From NCBI RefSeq assembly GCF_020662265.1, contig NZ_VEWM01000063.1:186001-250000 (forward strand): a DNA stretch of 64,000 nucleotides, read 5' to 3'. Each line of letters opens with the position of its first letter. Position 1 is the stretch's first letter. This document shows positions 19,886 to 30,492 of this stretch, piece after piece. This DNA comes from Psychrobacter sp. I-STPA6b (lineage in GTDB: Bacteria > Pseudomonadota > Gammaproteobacteria > Pseudomonadales > Moraxellaceae). Both the position numbers and the translations under genes were made by a program. The notes under the pieces are model-generated. The model saw nothing but the letters and a program-made list of their open reading frames with translations. It was not told the DNA's origin and did not search any database.

Positions 19886-21409
19886 CTATACAGGGTTTTC
19901 AGCACTGCTTTCTTTAGTCACCCGTAAGACTTCCTCTAACGTTGTTTTGCCTGCCAGCACCTTTTTTAAACCATCAGCCCGAATCGAAGCTGTTTTTTGG
20001 CGAGCATAATTCTCCAGCTCATACTCTGCTGAATTACGATGAATCATCTGCCGTAAGTTATCATCAATCGGCACAACTTCATAAATAGCAGTTCGTCCCT
20101 TAAAGCCAGACTGGTTACATTTATCACAGCCAACTGGTTTGGGTAGCTGTATCACTGCATCACTTACCATATTCAGCTCAGCAAATAGCTCTGTCTGTAC
20201 CGCATCTGCCGTATGCCAAGTATGGCAGTGCTGACATAGCGTACGCACCAAACGCTGAGCCACGACACCAATCAATGATGATGATAATAAAAACGGCTCA
20301 ACGCCCATGTCTTGTAAACGAGTAACCGCACCAATAGCCGTATTGGTATGTAGTGTTGATAATACCAAATGCCCTGTTAATGACGCTTGAACGGCAATCT
20401 CAGCCGTTTCCAAATCACGAATCTCCCCTACCATCACCACATCAGGGTCTTGACGTAGCATAGCACGCAAACTTCTGGCAAAGGTCATATCCACCTTATT
20501 ATTGACCTGAGTTTGTCCAATACCATCAAGCTGGAACTCAATCGGATCTTCAGCAGTTAAAATATTGCGAGTTTGGTCATTTAAATCTGTCAGTGCTGCA
20601 TACAGAGTGGTTGTCTTCCCTGACCCTGTCGGACCTGTCACCAAAATAATTCCATGAGGGCGATGAATCAAATATTTTAGCTCTTTGTAATCATGGTCAG
20701 ATAAACCAAGATAGGTCATATTTAAACGCCCTGCTTGCTTATCTAGTAGACGCATCACCACCCGCTCACCAAAGTTTGACGGTAGCGTTGAAACACGTAC
20801 GTCCACTTCTCGTCCTGCCAGTCGCAAACTAATACGTCCATCTTGTGGCACACGCTTTTCTGCAATATCTAGCTTTGCCATGACTTTAATCCGCGAAACA
20901 AGCAATGGTGATAGCTGGCGTTTTGGACTGACAATCTCTTTTAGCTCACCATCAACTCGAAAACGCACCACCAACCGCTTTTCAAATGTCTCAATATGTA
21001 TATCTGAGGCATTCAAACGGATTGCCTCAGACAATAAAGCATTAATCAGCCGAATAATTGGCGCATCATCTTGCTGATCCATCAAGTCTTCTGTCTCAGG
21101 CACACTGTCTGCCAAACTCACCAAGTCAGGATGGTCTTCTAACCCTGCAGCAATGTGTTGCGACTCACCTGTATTCCCTGCATAGGCAACGGATAAACGT
21201 TTCTCAAACTCTTCTTCATCAACCGTTTCATACTGTGGTGCTTGTGACTGCCCATGTGTCAATGTATAGCGCACCGCTTCATTGATGGCCGGTAATGGTG
21301 TTTGTGATGTGAGTACAATGGTTGGTGGTAATGAAGTATCCAGTGAAGGTAAAACTAAAATTTGATGGCGCTTGGCAAAGCTATAAGGTAGAAAAGACAT
21401 GGTTGGCAC
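19886..21409 (-). CDS. gspE: Type II secretion ATPase GspE
   Basis: The 507-residue protein has an N-terminal T2SSE domain and the AAA+ secretion ATPase core: Walker [16 protein letters not shown] near residue 265, the Asp box [20 protein letters not shown], Walker [13 protein letters not shown] and the His box [20 protein letters not shown]. The last phrase separates GspE from PilB. The C-terminal zinc motif is present as CQHC and [12 protein letters not shown]. GspE hydrolyses ATP at the inner membrane to drive pseudopilus growth. It stands alone between a carbonic anhydrase gene and thiG, whereas gspF is at the left edge of the window, so the secretion genes are dispersed in this genome. 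Confidence 0.95.
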   Translation of the reverse strand: MPTMSFLPYSFAKRHQILVLPSLDTSLPPTIVLTSQTPLPAINEAVRYTLTHGQSQAPQYETVDEEEFEKRLSVAYAGNTGESQHIAAGLEDHPDLVSLADSVPETEDLMDQQDDAPIIRLINALLSEAIRLNASDIHIETFEKRLVVRFRVDGELKEIVSPKRQLSPLLVSRIKVMAKLDIAEKRVPQDGRISLRLAGREVDVRVSTLPSNFGERVVMRLLDKQAGRLNMTYLGLSDHDYKELKYLIHRPHGIILVTGPTGSGKTTTLYAALTDLNDQTRNILTAEDPIEFQLDGIGQTQVNNKVDMTFARSLRAMLRQDPDVVMVGEIRDLETAEIAVQASLTGHLVLSTLHTNTAIGAVTRLQDMGVEPFLLSSSLIGVVAQRLVRTLCQHCHTWHTADAVQTELFAELNMVSDAVIQLPKPVGCDKCNQSGFKGRTAIYEVVPIDDNLRQMIHRNSAEYELENYARQKTASIRADGLKKVLAGKTTLEEVLRVTKESSAENPV

Positions 21410-22021
21410 ACATTTAGTGGTTAATTATGGTAACAATATAGTAAAACTCATAAAAAGTTTTTATATACTATAACGTAAAGACTGACAATATTACCGATTA
21501 GCTACTTATAAGATATGTATTTTAGCGGATTAATATCGTTGAATATCGCCTGTATATCGCAATGATTTGATATAATAGCGCGTTATAGTTGATTAAATAT
21601 CATTTTATGATGACAAAATAGCGACTAGAAGCACAAATTGCACCTTTAGTCAGTGCTTACAATTTAACAGATTATTGATAAATAAATCATATTATCAACC
21701 ATACATTTGCTGATTCTATCATGCTATATGATAGTGTATCTTAGAGGTTATATAAAATATATAGGCTGTGTAAAAACACAATAGATAAAATGATTTTTTA
21801 TCAATGACTGAAACATAGATAACTTAGCAGCACTTATTAAAAATACTTAGGGTCTGTTGAGCTTCTTCCTCACTAGAAAATTGAGCTACTGACTGGAAAC
21901 AAGCTGTCTCAAGCAAGGCAATCCTTATCTTATATGGACTCTAACAGCCTTATCATAAGCTTTTGTGACTCCCGTCAGCATATCATGAGTTGACGATAAC
22001 AAACCAAACGGATAAAACACC
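21410..22021. other. Intergenic region between divergent gspE and thiG
   Basis: About 610 AT-rich bases. It holds a degenerate repeat copy (21848-21952) and presumably the promoters of gspE and thiG. I saw no TPP riboswitch core and no thiS-like ORF upstream of thiG. Confidence 0.5.
21848..21952. repeat. Degenerate MITE-like element, copy F
   Basis: The left end TAGGGTCTGTTGAGC fits the repeat consensus well, and CAAGCAAGGCAATCC resembles the internal GTCAAGGCA block of copies B and D. The right end (near CTCTAACAGCCTTA) matches only weakly, so the boundary is approximate. Confidence 0.5.
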
Positions 22022-22852
22022 ATGTCAGATACAGTTAAAAACACAGCAACCCAAGCCCCAGCCAACGAAGCAAATGATCCCCTTATTATCGGTCAACGCA
22101 CTTTCCAATCTCGCCTGCTCGTTGGTACAGGTAAATATAAAGATCTTGAGCAAACCGAACAAGCCATTAGCACTTCTGCAGCAGAAATCGTGACCGTCGC
22201 CATTCGACGTACAAACATTGGACAAAATGCAGATGAACCCAACCTGCTTGATGTCATTCCTCCTTCTCGCTACACCATACTACCCAATACCGCAGGCTGT
22301 TTCGATGCCCAGTCTGCCATTAGAACCTGTCAGCTAGCGCGTGAGTTACTAGATGGACACAATCTGGTCAAACTTGAAGTGCTGGGTGACAAAGACAGCT
22401 TATACCCCAATGTCACAGAAACGCTCAAAGCCGCACAAACCCTCATTGATGATGGTTTTGATGTTATGGTCTATACCTCCGATGACCCTATCGTTGCTAA
22501 AGAGCTAGAACAAATGGGCTGTGTTGCCATTATGCCATTAGGTAGTCTGATTGGCTCAGGTCTTGGCTTGCTAAATCGCCACACCCTAAGCCTTATCATT
22601 GAAAATGCCACTGTTCCTGTATTGGTAGATGCTGGCGTTGGTACAGCTTCTGACGCTGCTATTGCTATGGAGCTAGGCTGTGATGGTGTCTTGATGAACT
22701 CTGCCATCGCCTATGCCAAAAATCCAGTATTGATGGCATCTGCAATGAAACATGCCGTTATCGCAGGGCGGGAAGCCTACTTAGCAGGACGTATGCCCAT
22801 GCGCCGTCAAGCACTTGCCAGCTCACCACAAACTGGCTATTTTTTCCAATAA
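22022..22852 (+). CDS. thiG: Thiazole synthase ThiG
   Basis: ThiG builds the thiazole phosphate ring of thiamine from deoxyxylulose 5-phosphate, dehydroglycine and ThiS-thiocarboxylate. Recognisable blocks are [18 protein letters not shown] near residue 30, [11 protein letters not shown] with the arginine-rich strand, [13 protein letters not shown] containing the Schiff-base Lys region, and the TIM-barrel phosphate loops [20 protein letters not shown] and [12 protein letters not shown]. At 276 residues it is normal apart from a 22-residue low-complexity N-terminal extension. thiS is not adjacent. Its substrate is the product of dxs, which is also in this window. The ribosome-binding site is weak (GGATAAA). 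Confidence 0.96.
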   Translation: MSDTVKNTATQAPANEANDPLIIGQRTFQSRLLVGTGKYKDLEQTEQAISTSAAEIVTVAIRRTNIGQNADEPNLLDVIPPSRYTILPNTAGCFDAQSAIRTCQLARELLDGHNLVKLEVLGDKDSLYPNVTETLKAAQTLIDDGFDVMVYTSDDPIVAKELEQMGCVAIMPLGSLIGSGLGLLNRHTLSLIIENATVPVLVDAGVGTASDAAIAMELGCDGVLMNSAIAYAKNPVLMASAMKHAVIAGREAYLAGRMPMRRQALASSPQTGYFFQ

Positions 22853-23081
22853 GCGAGAATAAACTGTCTTTGCTGGCTAGTTAGTAATTAGTTTAGTTAT
22901 TTATAAAAACTAAGTTACTCATATTCAACCTTACAAGTATTCTGTCTGGTTTGCCAGTAAAGCTCAGCTTCTCTAATCACTCAAGTTTACTCTCCTTGTG
23001 TGCTACTTTAGCCATCTCTATTTTATCTTGATGAGCAAAAGAGGATACAAGGTGAGATTGTTTTTTAGTTAAGGACATTTC

Positions 23082-24467
23082 ATGCGCTTACTCACTGCCG
23101 TAGACCAGTTATTTCTAATACTAGAGTCACGTAGTCAGCCGATGCATGTGGGAGGTTTATTTTTATTTGAACTGCCCGTCGATGCCGATAAAGATTTTGT
23201 GTATCAACTAGTACATCAGATGCAGACTTCTACTGTACTACCAACCTTTCCATTCAACCAAGTCTTAGACAAACTTGCTTTTTGGAAAAATGATAAAGAC
23301 TTTGATGTTGACCATCATTTCCGTCATCTCGCACTACCAAAGCCTGCACGTATGCGAGAACTACTCGTCTATATCTCTCAAGAACACGGACGCTTACTTG
23401 ACCGTGCTAAGCCGTTATGGGAGTGTCATATTATCGAAGGTATTGAGCCTGAGAGCACAGGTAAACCAGAGCGTTTTGCCCTATACTTTAAAATCCATCA
23501 TTCACTGGTTGATGGTATCGCGGCGATGCGACTGATTCAAAAATCACTATCACAATCACCCAACGAAATCATGAGTCTGCCAGTATGGTCACTGATGACC
23601 CGTCATCGTAATCAAGTCGATGCCTTACTGCCCATTCATAAACCTTTTCTACAATTGCTTAAAGAACAAATTGGCACAATAAAACCCGTCTATCGTGAGC
23701 TAAAAAAAAGCTTTCTTGAGCGTAATAATCCTGACTATATCAGCACCACCCAAGCACCTGCCAGCATCTTAAATCAACGCATTTCTGGTTCAAGACGACT
23801 TGTGGCTCAATCATACTCACTCAAACGCTTTATACGCATTGCTAGAATACTCAAAGTTAGCCTCAATGATGTGGTTTTGGCAGTTTGTGCGGGTGCATTG
23901 CGCCAATATTTACTAGGACTCAATGCCCTACCCAAAAAGCCTTTGATTGCTTTTGTCCCCATCTCGTTACGCCAAGATGATAGTATTCATGGTAATCAAG
24001 TCTCTTTTATTCTAGCCAATTTAGGTACCAACCTTGAAGAACCATTGGCTAGAATCAAAACCATTCACCGTAGTATGAATAATGGTAAACAAAGATTTGG
24101 ACGTATGAATCAGGCACAAGTCATCAACTATAGTGGCATTGTCTATTCATGGGCAGGTCTAAACCTTCTTACTAAGGCTTTTCCCCAAAAACAAGCCTTT
24201 AATATCATCATATCCAATGTTCCCGGCTCAACAAAACCTTTGTACTGGAATGGTGCGCCACTAAAAGCCCTCTATCCTGCTTCCATTGTCTTAAATGGGC
24301 AAGCAATGAATATCACTCTCTCGAGCTACCTTAACAAAATTGAATTTGGTATCACTGCTTGTAGCCAAATCTTGCCTGATGTTGAAAACATGCTCACTTT
24401 ACTAACGAAAGAGCTAGAAACTTTAGAAGTTATCTGTGATGAAAAAGCCATGGGCTGGCGTGAATGA
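23082..24467 (+). CDS. Wax ester synthase / diacylglycerol acyltransferase (WS/DGAT)
   Basis: The 461-residue protein belongs to the bifunctional bacterial family that esterifies acyl-CoA with fatty alcohols or diacylglycerol to form storage lipids. The catalytic motif HHSLVDG is at residues 139-145, preceded by the PLW motif (AKPLWECHIIEG). The C-terminal WES_acyltransf domain has the family phrases FVPISLRQDD, GNQVSFILANLGTN and NIIISNVPGSTKPLYWNGAP. The first residues (MRLLTAVDQLFLILESRSQP) are also typical. These enzymes are frequent in Acinetobacter, Psychrobacter and marine gammaproteobacteria. AAGGAC precedes the ATG. It is monocistronic. Confidence 0.95.
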   Translation: MRLLTAVDQLFLILESRSQPMHVGGLFLFELPVDADKDFVYQLVHQMQTSTVLPTFPFNQVLDKLAFWKNDKDFDVDHHFRHLALPKPARMRELLVYISQEHGRLLDRAKPLWECHIIEGIEPESTGKPERFALYFKIHHSLVDGIAAMRLIQKSLSQSPNEIMSLPVWSLMTRHRNQVDALLPIHKPFLQLLKEQIGTIKPVYRELKKSFLERNNPDYISTTQAPASILNQRISGSRRLVAQSYSLKRFIRIARILKVSLNDVVLAVCAGALRQYLLGLNALPKKPLIAFVPISLRQDDSIHGNQVSFILANLGTNLEEPLARIKTIHRSMNNGKQRFGRMNQAQVINYSGIVYSWAGLNLLTKAFPQKQAFNIIISNVPGSTKPLYWNGAPLKALYPASIVLNGQAMNITLSSYLNKIEFGITACSQILPDVENMLTLLTKELETLEVICDEKAMGWRE

Positions 24468-25078
24468 GTAAATAAGTGAATGAGTCAGCAAGCATAATTT
24501 AGCCTATATTTGAGCTATTTTACTCTTTATTTTTTTACCTCTTGGCATTGAGCATAACTTTGCCCAATGTCAAGGTAAATTTTAGTTATCCACAGAAAAA
24601 ACTTCCTTATCACTCCCTTAACGTGAAACATATTCTCTGCCAAAAAAATTTCATTTTTTTTTCAATTTTTTTATTCAACCAGAAACACTTATTGTAAGTT
24701 ATTGATTTTATTGTATAAAAAAACTGTTCAAAAAATGAACAATTTTATCCCAGCCTAGATATTATCAGGGCATGCCCTTGTCAAGTATCAAGTTATCCAC
24801 AAAGTTATCCACAGGTAATGGGGAAAACTTTTCTAACGTTGTTATAACAAGCGTTACAGCATTTTTTACTTTGGTTTTAGTAGACAAATCTGCAGTAAAA
24901 ATTTACCTTTAAAGCACTTTGAACTGGTGAGTTCTCTTATCTGTTTGGTCATAGTAGGCAAGTGTTTCACAGATTTTTTAACAGCTTATATATTCACAAT
25001 AGTCAAAAAGGACTAAAATAGACAAACATCACCTTTCACTACTATTAAAGGTGATAAAAAGGATAAAAAATATAAGCA
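24468..25078. other. Gene-free AT-rich region with DnaA boxes
   Basis: About 610 bases without a gene. It contains three consensus DnaA boxes, a strongly AT-rich stretch (about 24640-24725) and the palindrome TGTTCAAAAAATGAACA near 24724-24740. Together these resemble a replication-initiation or DnaA-titration region. Confidence 0.55.
24586..24813 (+). promoter_or_regulatory. Cluster of three consensus DnaA boxes
   Basis: TTATCCACA occurs at 24586-24594, 24793-24801 and 24805-24813, all in the same orientation; the last two are separated by three bases. An AT-rich tract lies between the first and second box. A possible fourth, looser box (ATATTCACA) lies near 24989. Such clusters mark oriC, DnaA-regulated promoters or titration sites. 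No dnaA, dnaN or rpmH gene is nearby, so the identity as oriC is uncertain. Confidence 0.6.
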
Positions 25079-25111
25079 CAAAAAAACCGCTATTAGAAAT
25101 AGCGGTTTTTT
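25079..25111 (-). terminator. Strong rho-independent terminator after rpmE2
   Basis: AAAAAACCGCTATT and AATAGCGGTTTTTT form a 14-bp stem with a two- to three-base loop and terminal T runs on either strand. Confidence 0.9.
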
Positions 25112-25140
25112 GTCATTAACTGACAGGCAATAGATAAAGC

Positions 25141-25413
25141 TTATTCAGAAGCTTTTTTCTTGCTACGACCAGCAAATGCGCCAAAGCGTTTGTTAAAGCT
25201 AGCAACACGACCTTCGTTAGAAGTTTTACGTTGCTCACCAGTATAGAAAGGGTGTGATGCACTTGAAATATCAAGTGGGTAGTAAGGATACTCTTTACCT
25301 TCATATTCACGAGTTGCTTTTGTAGCAACTGTTGAACGAGTTAAAAAGTAAACATCCGCATTGGTGTCATGAAATAAAACTTCGTGATATTCTGGGTGGA
25401 TATCTTTACGCAT
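25141..25413 (-). CDS. rpmE2: Ribosomal protein L31 type B
   Basis: The 90-residue protein starts [20 protein letters not shown] and ends in [18 protein letters not shown], as in L31 type B. It has no cysteines, so it is the zinc-independent form. Type B proteins are often under Zur control as replacements for zinc-binding L31; I saw no Zur-like palindrome in the 316 bases upstream, so it may be the constitutive L31 in this organism. A strong terminator follows, so it is monocistronic. Confidence 0.96.
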   Translation of the reverse strand: MRKDIHPEYHEVLFHDTNADVYFLTRSTVATKATREYEGKEYPYYPLDISSASHPFYTGEQRKTSNEGRVASFNKRFGAFAGRSKKKASE

Positions 25414-25729
25414 AATAACTTCTCTCTATGTCCGATATGCAGTCATACTGCACGTAACTGAGGCACTAAGCGCATCTTAATCATCAGCCATTACATCACT
25501 GGCTTATTCCAGCATATAATACCAAAGATTTGCTCTCTTAGCCCTTCCCCAGTGGGAAAATTAAACGGCGATTTTAACGGATTTTGAGCCATGTCGCAAG
25601 CTTATGCACTTTTATTTTTCTTATTAAACTGATACCAAAATTGACCAGCAAATCATTCTACCTTCGATATATAATCAACATATTACCTTATTGATAATTT
25701 TTATCATCTACTATCAACAACATACCGCC
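25414..25729. other. Intergenic region between divergent rpmE2 and FAD oxidoreductase
   Basis: About 315 bases carrying the divergent promoters. I saw no gene, hairpin or clear operator. Confidence 0.45.
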
Positions 25730-27283
25730 ATGACCACAATAAATAATGTAACAACATCTTCCCCTCGCCTTAAAGTTGGTATCATTGGTGGAGGCATTGC
25801 TGGCTCTACCATTGCCCTTCGTTTAGCATCACTTGGTATCCGTACATATCTCTTTGAGCGTAATGCCAGCTTGGTAAGTGCTCCTCCAATGTGCCACCTA
25901 CACGCAGGGGGAAACCTATACCGAGAGATACCTGATAAAGATTGCCTAACCTTGTTACAACAAGCGATTGATATGATTCGCCTGTATCCACATAGCATCG
26001 ACGTACGCCCTACAGTCATTGCTATTCCAAAGCGAGACAGTGGCTCACCTTTGGCGCTACTCCCACGACTACAATTGCTGACGCAAAGATATCAACAACT
26101 GGTCGACCTTGACCCGAGCAATCAAGTATTGGGTAAACCTGAGCAGTATTATCAGTTATTTGAACGAGCAGAGTTAGAAGCATTGGCACGCCAACCAGCC
26201 ATCGCTAAACCTAAAACTCTTGAGCAATGGATAGCGAATGCCAGTCGCTATCTGGATTTAGACACACTAAAGTTTCCAATCATCGCTGTCCAAGAATACG
26301 GCTGGAATATCTTTCGTTTATCAGCATCTACTCAGCTTGCGTTGTCATCTGAACAAAGCGTCACTGTTTTAACCAATACGGTCGTGACAACGGTTAAACC
26401 CATTCAGCCCATTACTTCAGATAATCGTGCTTCTATGAAGCAATGGGAAATTCACTACCAAACCCAACAACAAAAAGAGACTGCTCCCAATCAAAACACT
26501 CACAGTATGTCTGTCAATGTTGACTACTTGATAAATGCTTGTGGTTTTCAGACAGGGGAAATAGATGATATGGTCGGTATCCATACCGAGCGAATGGTAG
26601 AGTTTAAAGCATCATATATTGCTCAATGGCAAGAAGCTGATGGCGCATTACCCGAGATTATCATTCATGGTCAGCGAGGCACACCACAAGGTATGGCACA
26701 GTTAACCCCTTATCCTAATGGATATTATCAAATTCATGCAATGAGTGATGACATCACTTTATTTGCTGATGGGCTAGTAAAATCCACTATAAATAGCGCC
26801 CAGCCCCAACTGAATCCAACCTATCTACACTACATCCAACACGGCTGGGATAAACAAGCCTTACTCAATCGTAGCCAAAAAGCCATCCAGTTTGTCAGTG
26901 AGTTTGTGCCTAAGTTTGCTCAGGCATTACCTGCCAATCATGCTCTGTATGGTGGTCAGCAAATCCCTGGAGAAGATGATACCCTACGAGTAGCAGACAT
27001 TCGCTCATATCGAAACCAACACTACATACGTGCCGAAAATGTCAAAGCATCGTCAACTTTAACTGTCGCAGATGAGGTTATTAAAGAGTTGCAAGCGTTA
27101 GGTTTACTCAACATAGACCGTTTAGACGATACAATCCGTCAGCACCATCAATGGCGTTATCTACAGCACCATAACAAAGCAGATATTGATATATTAGCAA
27201 CAGTGGTGGCAAAACAAAGAAAGTTTCCCGAAGCGATGGCTCAAGTTATTACCCCTATTCACACCACCACTCATAACTTATAG
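25730..27283 (+). CDS. FAD-dependent oxidoreductase
   Basis: The N terminus carries a Rossmann dinucleotide-binding fold (KVGIIGGGIAGSTIALRLAS, then FER about 32 residues from the first Gly), so it binds FAD. After that, residues 60-230 contain CHLHAGGNLYREIPDKDCL, characteristic of a DAO-like oxidase domain, and the motif DYLINACGFQTGEIDD lies near residue 265. The 517-residue length is long for simple DAO proteins, and the C-terminal region (WRYLQHHNKADIDILATVV) is not one I recognise. The substrate is unknown. The ATG at 25730 is preferred over the TTG at 25691; neither has a strong ribosome-binding site. Confidence 0.8.
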   Translation: MTTINNVTTSSPRLKVGIIGGGIAGSTIALRLASLGIRTYLFERNASLVSAPPMCHLHAGGNLYREIPDKDCLTLLQQAIDMIRLYPHSIDVRPTVIAIPKRDSGSPLALLPRLQLLTQRYQQLVDLDPSNQVLGKPEQYYQLFERAELEALARQPAIAKPKTLEQWIANASRYLDLDTLKFPIIAVQEYGWNIFRLSASTQLALSSEQSVTVLTNTVVTTVKPIQPITSDNRASMKQWEIHYQTQQQKETAPNQNTHSMSVNVDYLINACGFQTGEIDDMVGIHTERMVEFKASYIAQWQEADGALPEIIIHGQRGTPQGMAQLTPYPNGYYQIHAMSDDITLFADGLVKSTINSAQPQLNPTYLHYIQHGWDKQALLNRSQKAIQFVSEFVPKFAQALPANHALYGGQQIPGEDDTLRVADIRSYRNQHYIRAENVKASSTLTVADEVIKELQALGLLNIDRLDDTIRQHHQWRYLQHHNKADIDILATVVAKQRKFPEAMAQVITPIHTTTHNL

Positions 27284-27450
27284 TGTCAGTAGCGACTGGA
27301 TAAAAAGAAATAAGCGTAAAGTTGAGTAAGGAAAAACAGAAATTGTAAGAAGACAGCCCTCCCCTTATCACTATCCCTTATATCTTAGGTTAAGAGGAAG
27401 GCGTCAGAATGGCTAAACAGCACGGTAACACGCTGTAATAAGTAGCATCA

Positions 27451-28131
27451 CTATAGCTTATGAGTCGCAATACGGTCTGAAATAGAGACCACAGAAGTCA
27501 ACATTTTGACGGCTGACTCGACATCATGACAGACAACCAATCGAGTCAAGTCTTCTACCTTCATAAAGCCTTGCTGAGCAGTGTACTGTAAATGCTCGAT
27601 AAGACGGTCATAATAACCGTTGATATTCAAGATAATCATCGGCTTTTCATGTTGGAATAACTGTCGCCATGTGGCAATTTCCATAATTTCTTCTAATGTG
27701 CCTAAACCACCGGGAAGTGTTATAAACGCATCAGCATAAACCGCCATTAATGTTTTTCGGGTGTGCATGGTGTCCGTCAAATGCAAATGGGTCAATCCTG
27801 AATGTGCTATTTCATGCTCTAGCATAAAGGTCGGAATAACACCAACGGCTTGTGCGCCTGCTTCTATGACACTGTCTGCCACCGCACCCATCAGCCCAAT
27901 ACTTGCACCACCATAAACCAGACCCAGTCCATTTTCTGCTAATGTTGTCCCGAGCTGGCGTGCAGACTGCTCATATACTGGGTCATTACCCACTCGAGAG
28001 CCACAATATACCGCAACCAAAGGCTGAGTGATATTGCTACTATCAACAATGTGTTGTAAGTCATTTATTTGTTTACTGGTAATAACTTGTTGTGTATTGT
28101 CAATCTGTGATGGGGTTGTCTGTTTACTCAT
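27451..28131 (-). CDS. LOG family protein (TIGR00730 type)
   Basis: The 226-residue protein has the LOG Rossmann fold with VAVYCGSRVGNDPVYEQSAR near residue 40, LVYGGASIGLMGAVADS near 75 and the signature LPGGLGTLEEIMEIATWRQL near 137. Characterised members hydrolyse nucleoside 5'-monophosphates such as cytokinin ribotides, and bacterial homologues (PpnN/YgdH relatives) act on purine nucleotides. The true substrate here is unknown. AGGAACA lies upstream of the ATG. It is monocistronic; a repeat and an unexplained intergenic block separate it from the histidine kinase upstream. Confidence 0.92.
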   Translation of the reverse strand: MSKQTTPSQIDNTQQVITSKQINDLQHIVDSSNITQPLVAVYCGSRVGNDPVYEQSARQLGTTLAENGLGLVYGGASIGLMGAVADSVIEAGAQAVGVIPTFMLEHEIAHSGLTHLHLTDTMHTRKTLMAVYADAFITLPGGLGTLEEIMEIATWRQLFQHEKPMIILNINGYYDRLIEHLQYTAQQGFMKVEDLTRLVVCHDVESAVKMLTSVVSISDRIATHKL

Positions 28132-28309
28132 TTATTGTTCCTAAACTTAACCGTTACTTTGCCCATACCATAGCATATTTATTACCTTTATCGCACCGGC
28201 AAATTCCGAACTATAGGGGATTTGAAATAAAACCACTTCAAGATTAACAAGAATAAACATACCTGTATCACCTCACAACCCCCAACCTAACTTTAAAGAT
28301 AACTAAAAC

Positions 28310-28440
28310 AAATATAAGGTAACCGAGCGTAGGTAGTACAAGGAGATAGCAAAGAGGGTAACACCGTAGCTATTTTGTAGCTCTGAAGCTATCGTGCATG
28401 CTATACAGTCAACTATAATGACGTGAATGACAGTGTTAGA
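28310..28440. repeat. Possible second intergenic repeat type
   Basis: The segment containing GTAGGTAGTACAAGGAGATA, AGCAAAGAGGGTAACACC and ATACAGTCAACTATAATGAC has higher G+C than neighbouring intergenic DNA, no coding potential and a style I associate with Psychrobacter intergenic repeats. No second copy was found in this window, so this is only a suggestion. Confidence 0.25.
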
Positions 28441-28443
28441 TTG

Positions 28444-28585
28444 AGGTCTGTCGAACATTCATCTTTATAGGAAAAATTGAGATGCTGATGTTAATAAATA
28501 GAGTCTAGTCAAGGCAGTGAACGCAGGTAGCTTATTTATCAAGGCGCGATATGAACCTAACGGAGTAAAAGTTCAACAGTTCCTA
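28444..28585. repeat. MITE-like element, copy D (142 bp)
   Basis: The left end reads AGGTCTGTCGAACATTCATC and the right end GTTCAACAGTTCCTA. Internally it matches inverted copy B over most of its length, but lacks about 80 bases of B. It ends three bases from the stop codon of the histidine kinase gene and so could affect that transcript's 3' end. Confidence 0.8.
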
Positions 28586-28587
28586 GG

Positions 28588-30492
28588 CTAGCCTTGCTTA
28601 TTTCTATGCTGTTTAACCCAATAGCCGACCAGTTGATTTAACTGCTCACGTTTAAAAGGTTTGGTGCAATAATCTTGCATACCAGCTTGTAAATATTTTT
28701 CCCGTTCACCTTGCATGGCATTCGCTGTTAATGCAATGATTGGGGGCAATGGAATGTCCATCTGCTGGAGCTTCTGAGTTGCCTCCACCCCATCTAAGAT
28801 TGGCATATGGTGATCCATCAATACCACATCAAAATACCCAATATCTTGTAATATGGCATCAATCGCATCTTGTCCATTAGTGACATAAGTAACACAATAT
28901 CCGCCTTTCTCAAGGCTCTTTTTCGCAATCATTGCATTAACCGCATCATCTTCAACCAATAGCACATGACCACAAATCGTGATGTCATCACAACTTTGAT
29001 GCATCGATTGAGGAGATATAGATGCTTGCGAGGAAGTTACCCCTGAGGACACAACGGATGCTCTATCTGTTCCTTTAGCTTTACGCTGGATAGCATCATG
29101 ATTCTCAATAATACTGGTCTTATTATAAGTTGATACTTTTTCTTTATAATATGCAGAGTCTACAGGTGAGCAAACTTCTTGAAACTCTGCTTGATCTATC
29201 ACAGGCAATGGCAAATAGATAGTAAATGTCGTTCCCACACCAACCACACTATCAGCACTGATTAAGCCTTTCATACTCTCAACTAAAGACTTACAAACAG
29301 ACAAACCAAGTCCTGTTCCGCCATATAGTCGATGCGTTGACTTATCTGCCTGACTATAGGCATCAAAAATCACTTCCAAACTTTCTGTTTCAATACCAAT
29401 ACCTGTATCAGATACTTCAAAACAGATGGTACTATCTGAGGGGATTTTTTTAACAATATCACAGCCATCCTGTGCTTTATTATTTTCTTGATTACGTTTG
29501 GTTTGTGTAGATAATGCGCGAATACTGACATTACCTCCTGCTGGCGTAAATTTGATGGCATTATTAACCAAGTTGGATAATATCTGTTTTAGACGAACAG
29601 GATCTCCCATCACATAAGGAGATAAAGCCTTATCATATGACACATTAATAGTCACTTGCTTTTGCTTTGCACGAGGGGCAAATAACGCACTCACCTCTTG
29701 TACCAAATCAGATAAATTTATAGCAATAGAATCAATACTCATCTGTCCTGATTCTACTTTGGATAAATCTAAAATATCATTGATAATCGCCATTAAATGC
29801 TCTGTCGAAATTTTCATATTATCGACATATTGCTGCTGCTCACCATTTAATGGTGTTTCGTGTAACAAGTCTACCATTCCCATAAGCCCATTCATTGGCG
29901 TACGGATTTCATGGCTCATATTAGCCAAAAATTCAGACTTTTTTCGGTTTGCCATTTTTGCCAAACGTTGATTTTTTCGCAACGTTAACGCATCCGATGC
30001 CATACTAGCAAACTGTACTAGTCGATGACGTTGCTTGGCATCAAACTCATCATGAGGATTGGTATCTAATAGACACAGTGCACCCAGACGGTAATGATAA
30101 CCATCTTCTTCTAATATAATAGGCGCACCAGCATAAAAACGTAAATGAGGTGGTTTGACCACCAAGTTATGATTGATAAAGCGCTTATCTGCCATTAGGT
30201 CTTTGACAACAAACACTTGATCAGAGAGTATCGTATAATTACAAATTGCATCATTACGTGGTGTTTCACACATATCCCCTGGACCCATCGGAGACTTTAG
30301 ATACTGGGTATTCTCATCCATAAAAGTAATGGCAACCATATCTACATCAAAAAATGATTTTGCCAGCTCATTGATACGCCCAAATGCTGGCTCATCTTCA
30401 TGATTTAGCACATGGTATTCTTGCAGTTTTTTTATACGACGAGCATCATCTTTTGCAATCGGTGCAATAGGTATAGAAGGAACTTGTGACAA
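28588..30492 (-). CDS. Cytoplasmic hybrid sensor histidine kinase (GAF-HisKA-HATPase-REC)
   Basis: Domains in order over 634 residues: GAF (about 20-170, with [13 protein letters not shown] and FYAGAPI), HisKA with phospho-acceptor His in [15 protein letters not shown] near residue 200, HATPase_c (N box [14 protein letters not shown]1 [12 protein letters not shown]2 [14 protein letters not shown]), a linker, and a C-terminal receiver domain with Asp in [14 protein letters not shown] near 565. No membrane segment is present, so it senses an intracellular signal. The phosphorelay partner is not adjacent. The start is a TTG with AAGGAG five bases upstream. Upstream is a 620-base gap; a repeat element abuts the 3' end. 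Confidence 0.92.
   Translation of the reverse strand: MSQVPSIPIAPIAKDDARRIKKLQEYHVLNHEDEPAFGRINELAKSFFDVDMVAITFMDENTQYLKSPMGPGDMCETPRNDAICNYTILSDQVFVVKDLMADKRFINHNLVVKPPHLRFYAGAPIILEEDGYHYRLGALCLLDTNPHDEFDAKQRHRLVQFASMASDALTLRKNQRLAKMANRKKSEFLANMSHEIRTPMNGLMGMVDLLHETPLNGEQQQYVDNMKISTEHLMAIINDILDLSKVESGQMSIDSIAINLSDLVQEVSALFAPRAKQKQVTINVSYDKALSPYVMGDPVRLKQILSNLVNNAIKFTPAGGNVSIRALSTQTKRNQENNKAQDGCDIVKKIPSDSTICFEVSDTGIGIETESLEVIFDAYSQADKSTHRLYGGTGLGLSVCKSLVESMKGLISADSVVGVGTTFTIYLPLPVIDQAEFQEVCSPVDSAYYKEKVSTYNKTSIIENHDAIQRKAKGTDRASVVSSGVTSSQASISPQSMHQSCDDITICGHVLLVEDDAVNAMIAKKSLEKGGYCVTYVTNGQDAIDAILQDIGYFDVVLMDHHMPILDGVEATQKLQQMDIPLPPIIALTANAMQGEREKYLQAGMQDYCTKPFKREQLNQLVGYWVKQHRNKQG

Noticed and set aside
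21990..22021. Possible thiS or TPP riboswitch before thiG
   Set aside because: No ThiS-like Gly-Gly terminus and no THI-box core sequence were seen.
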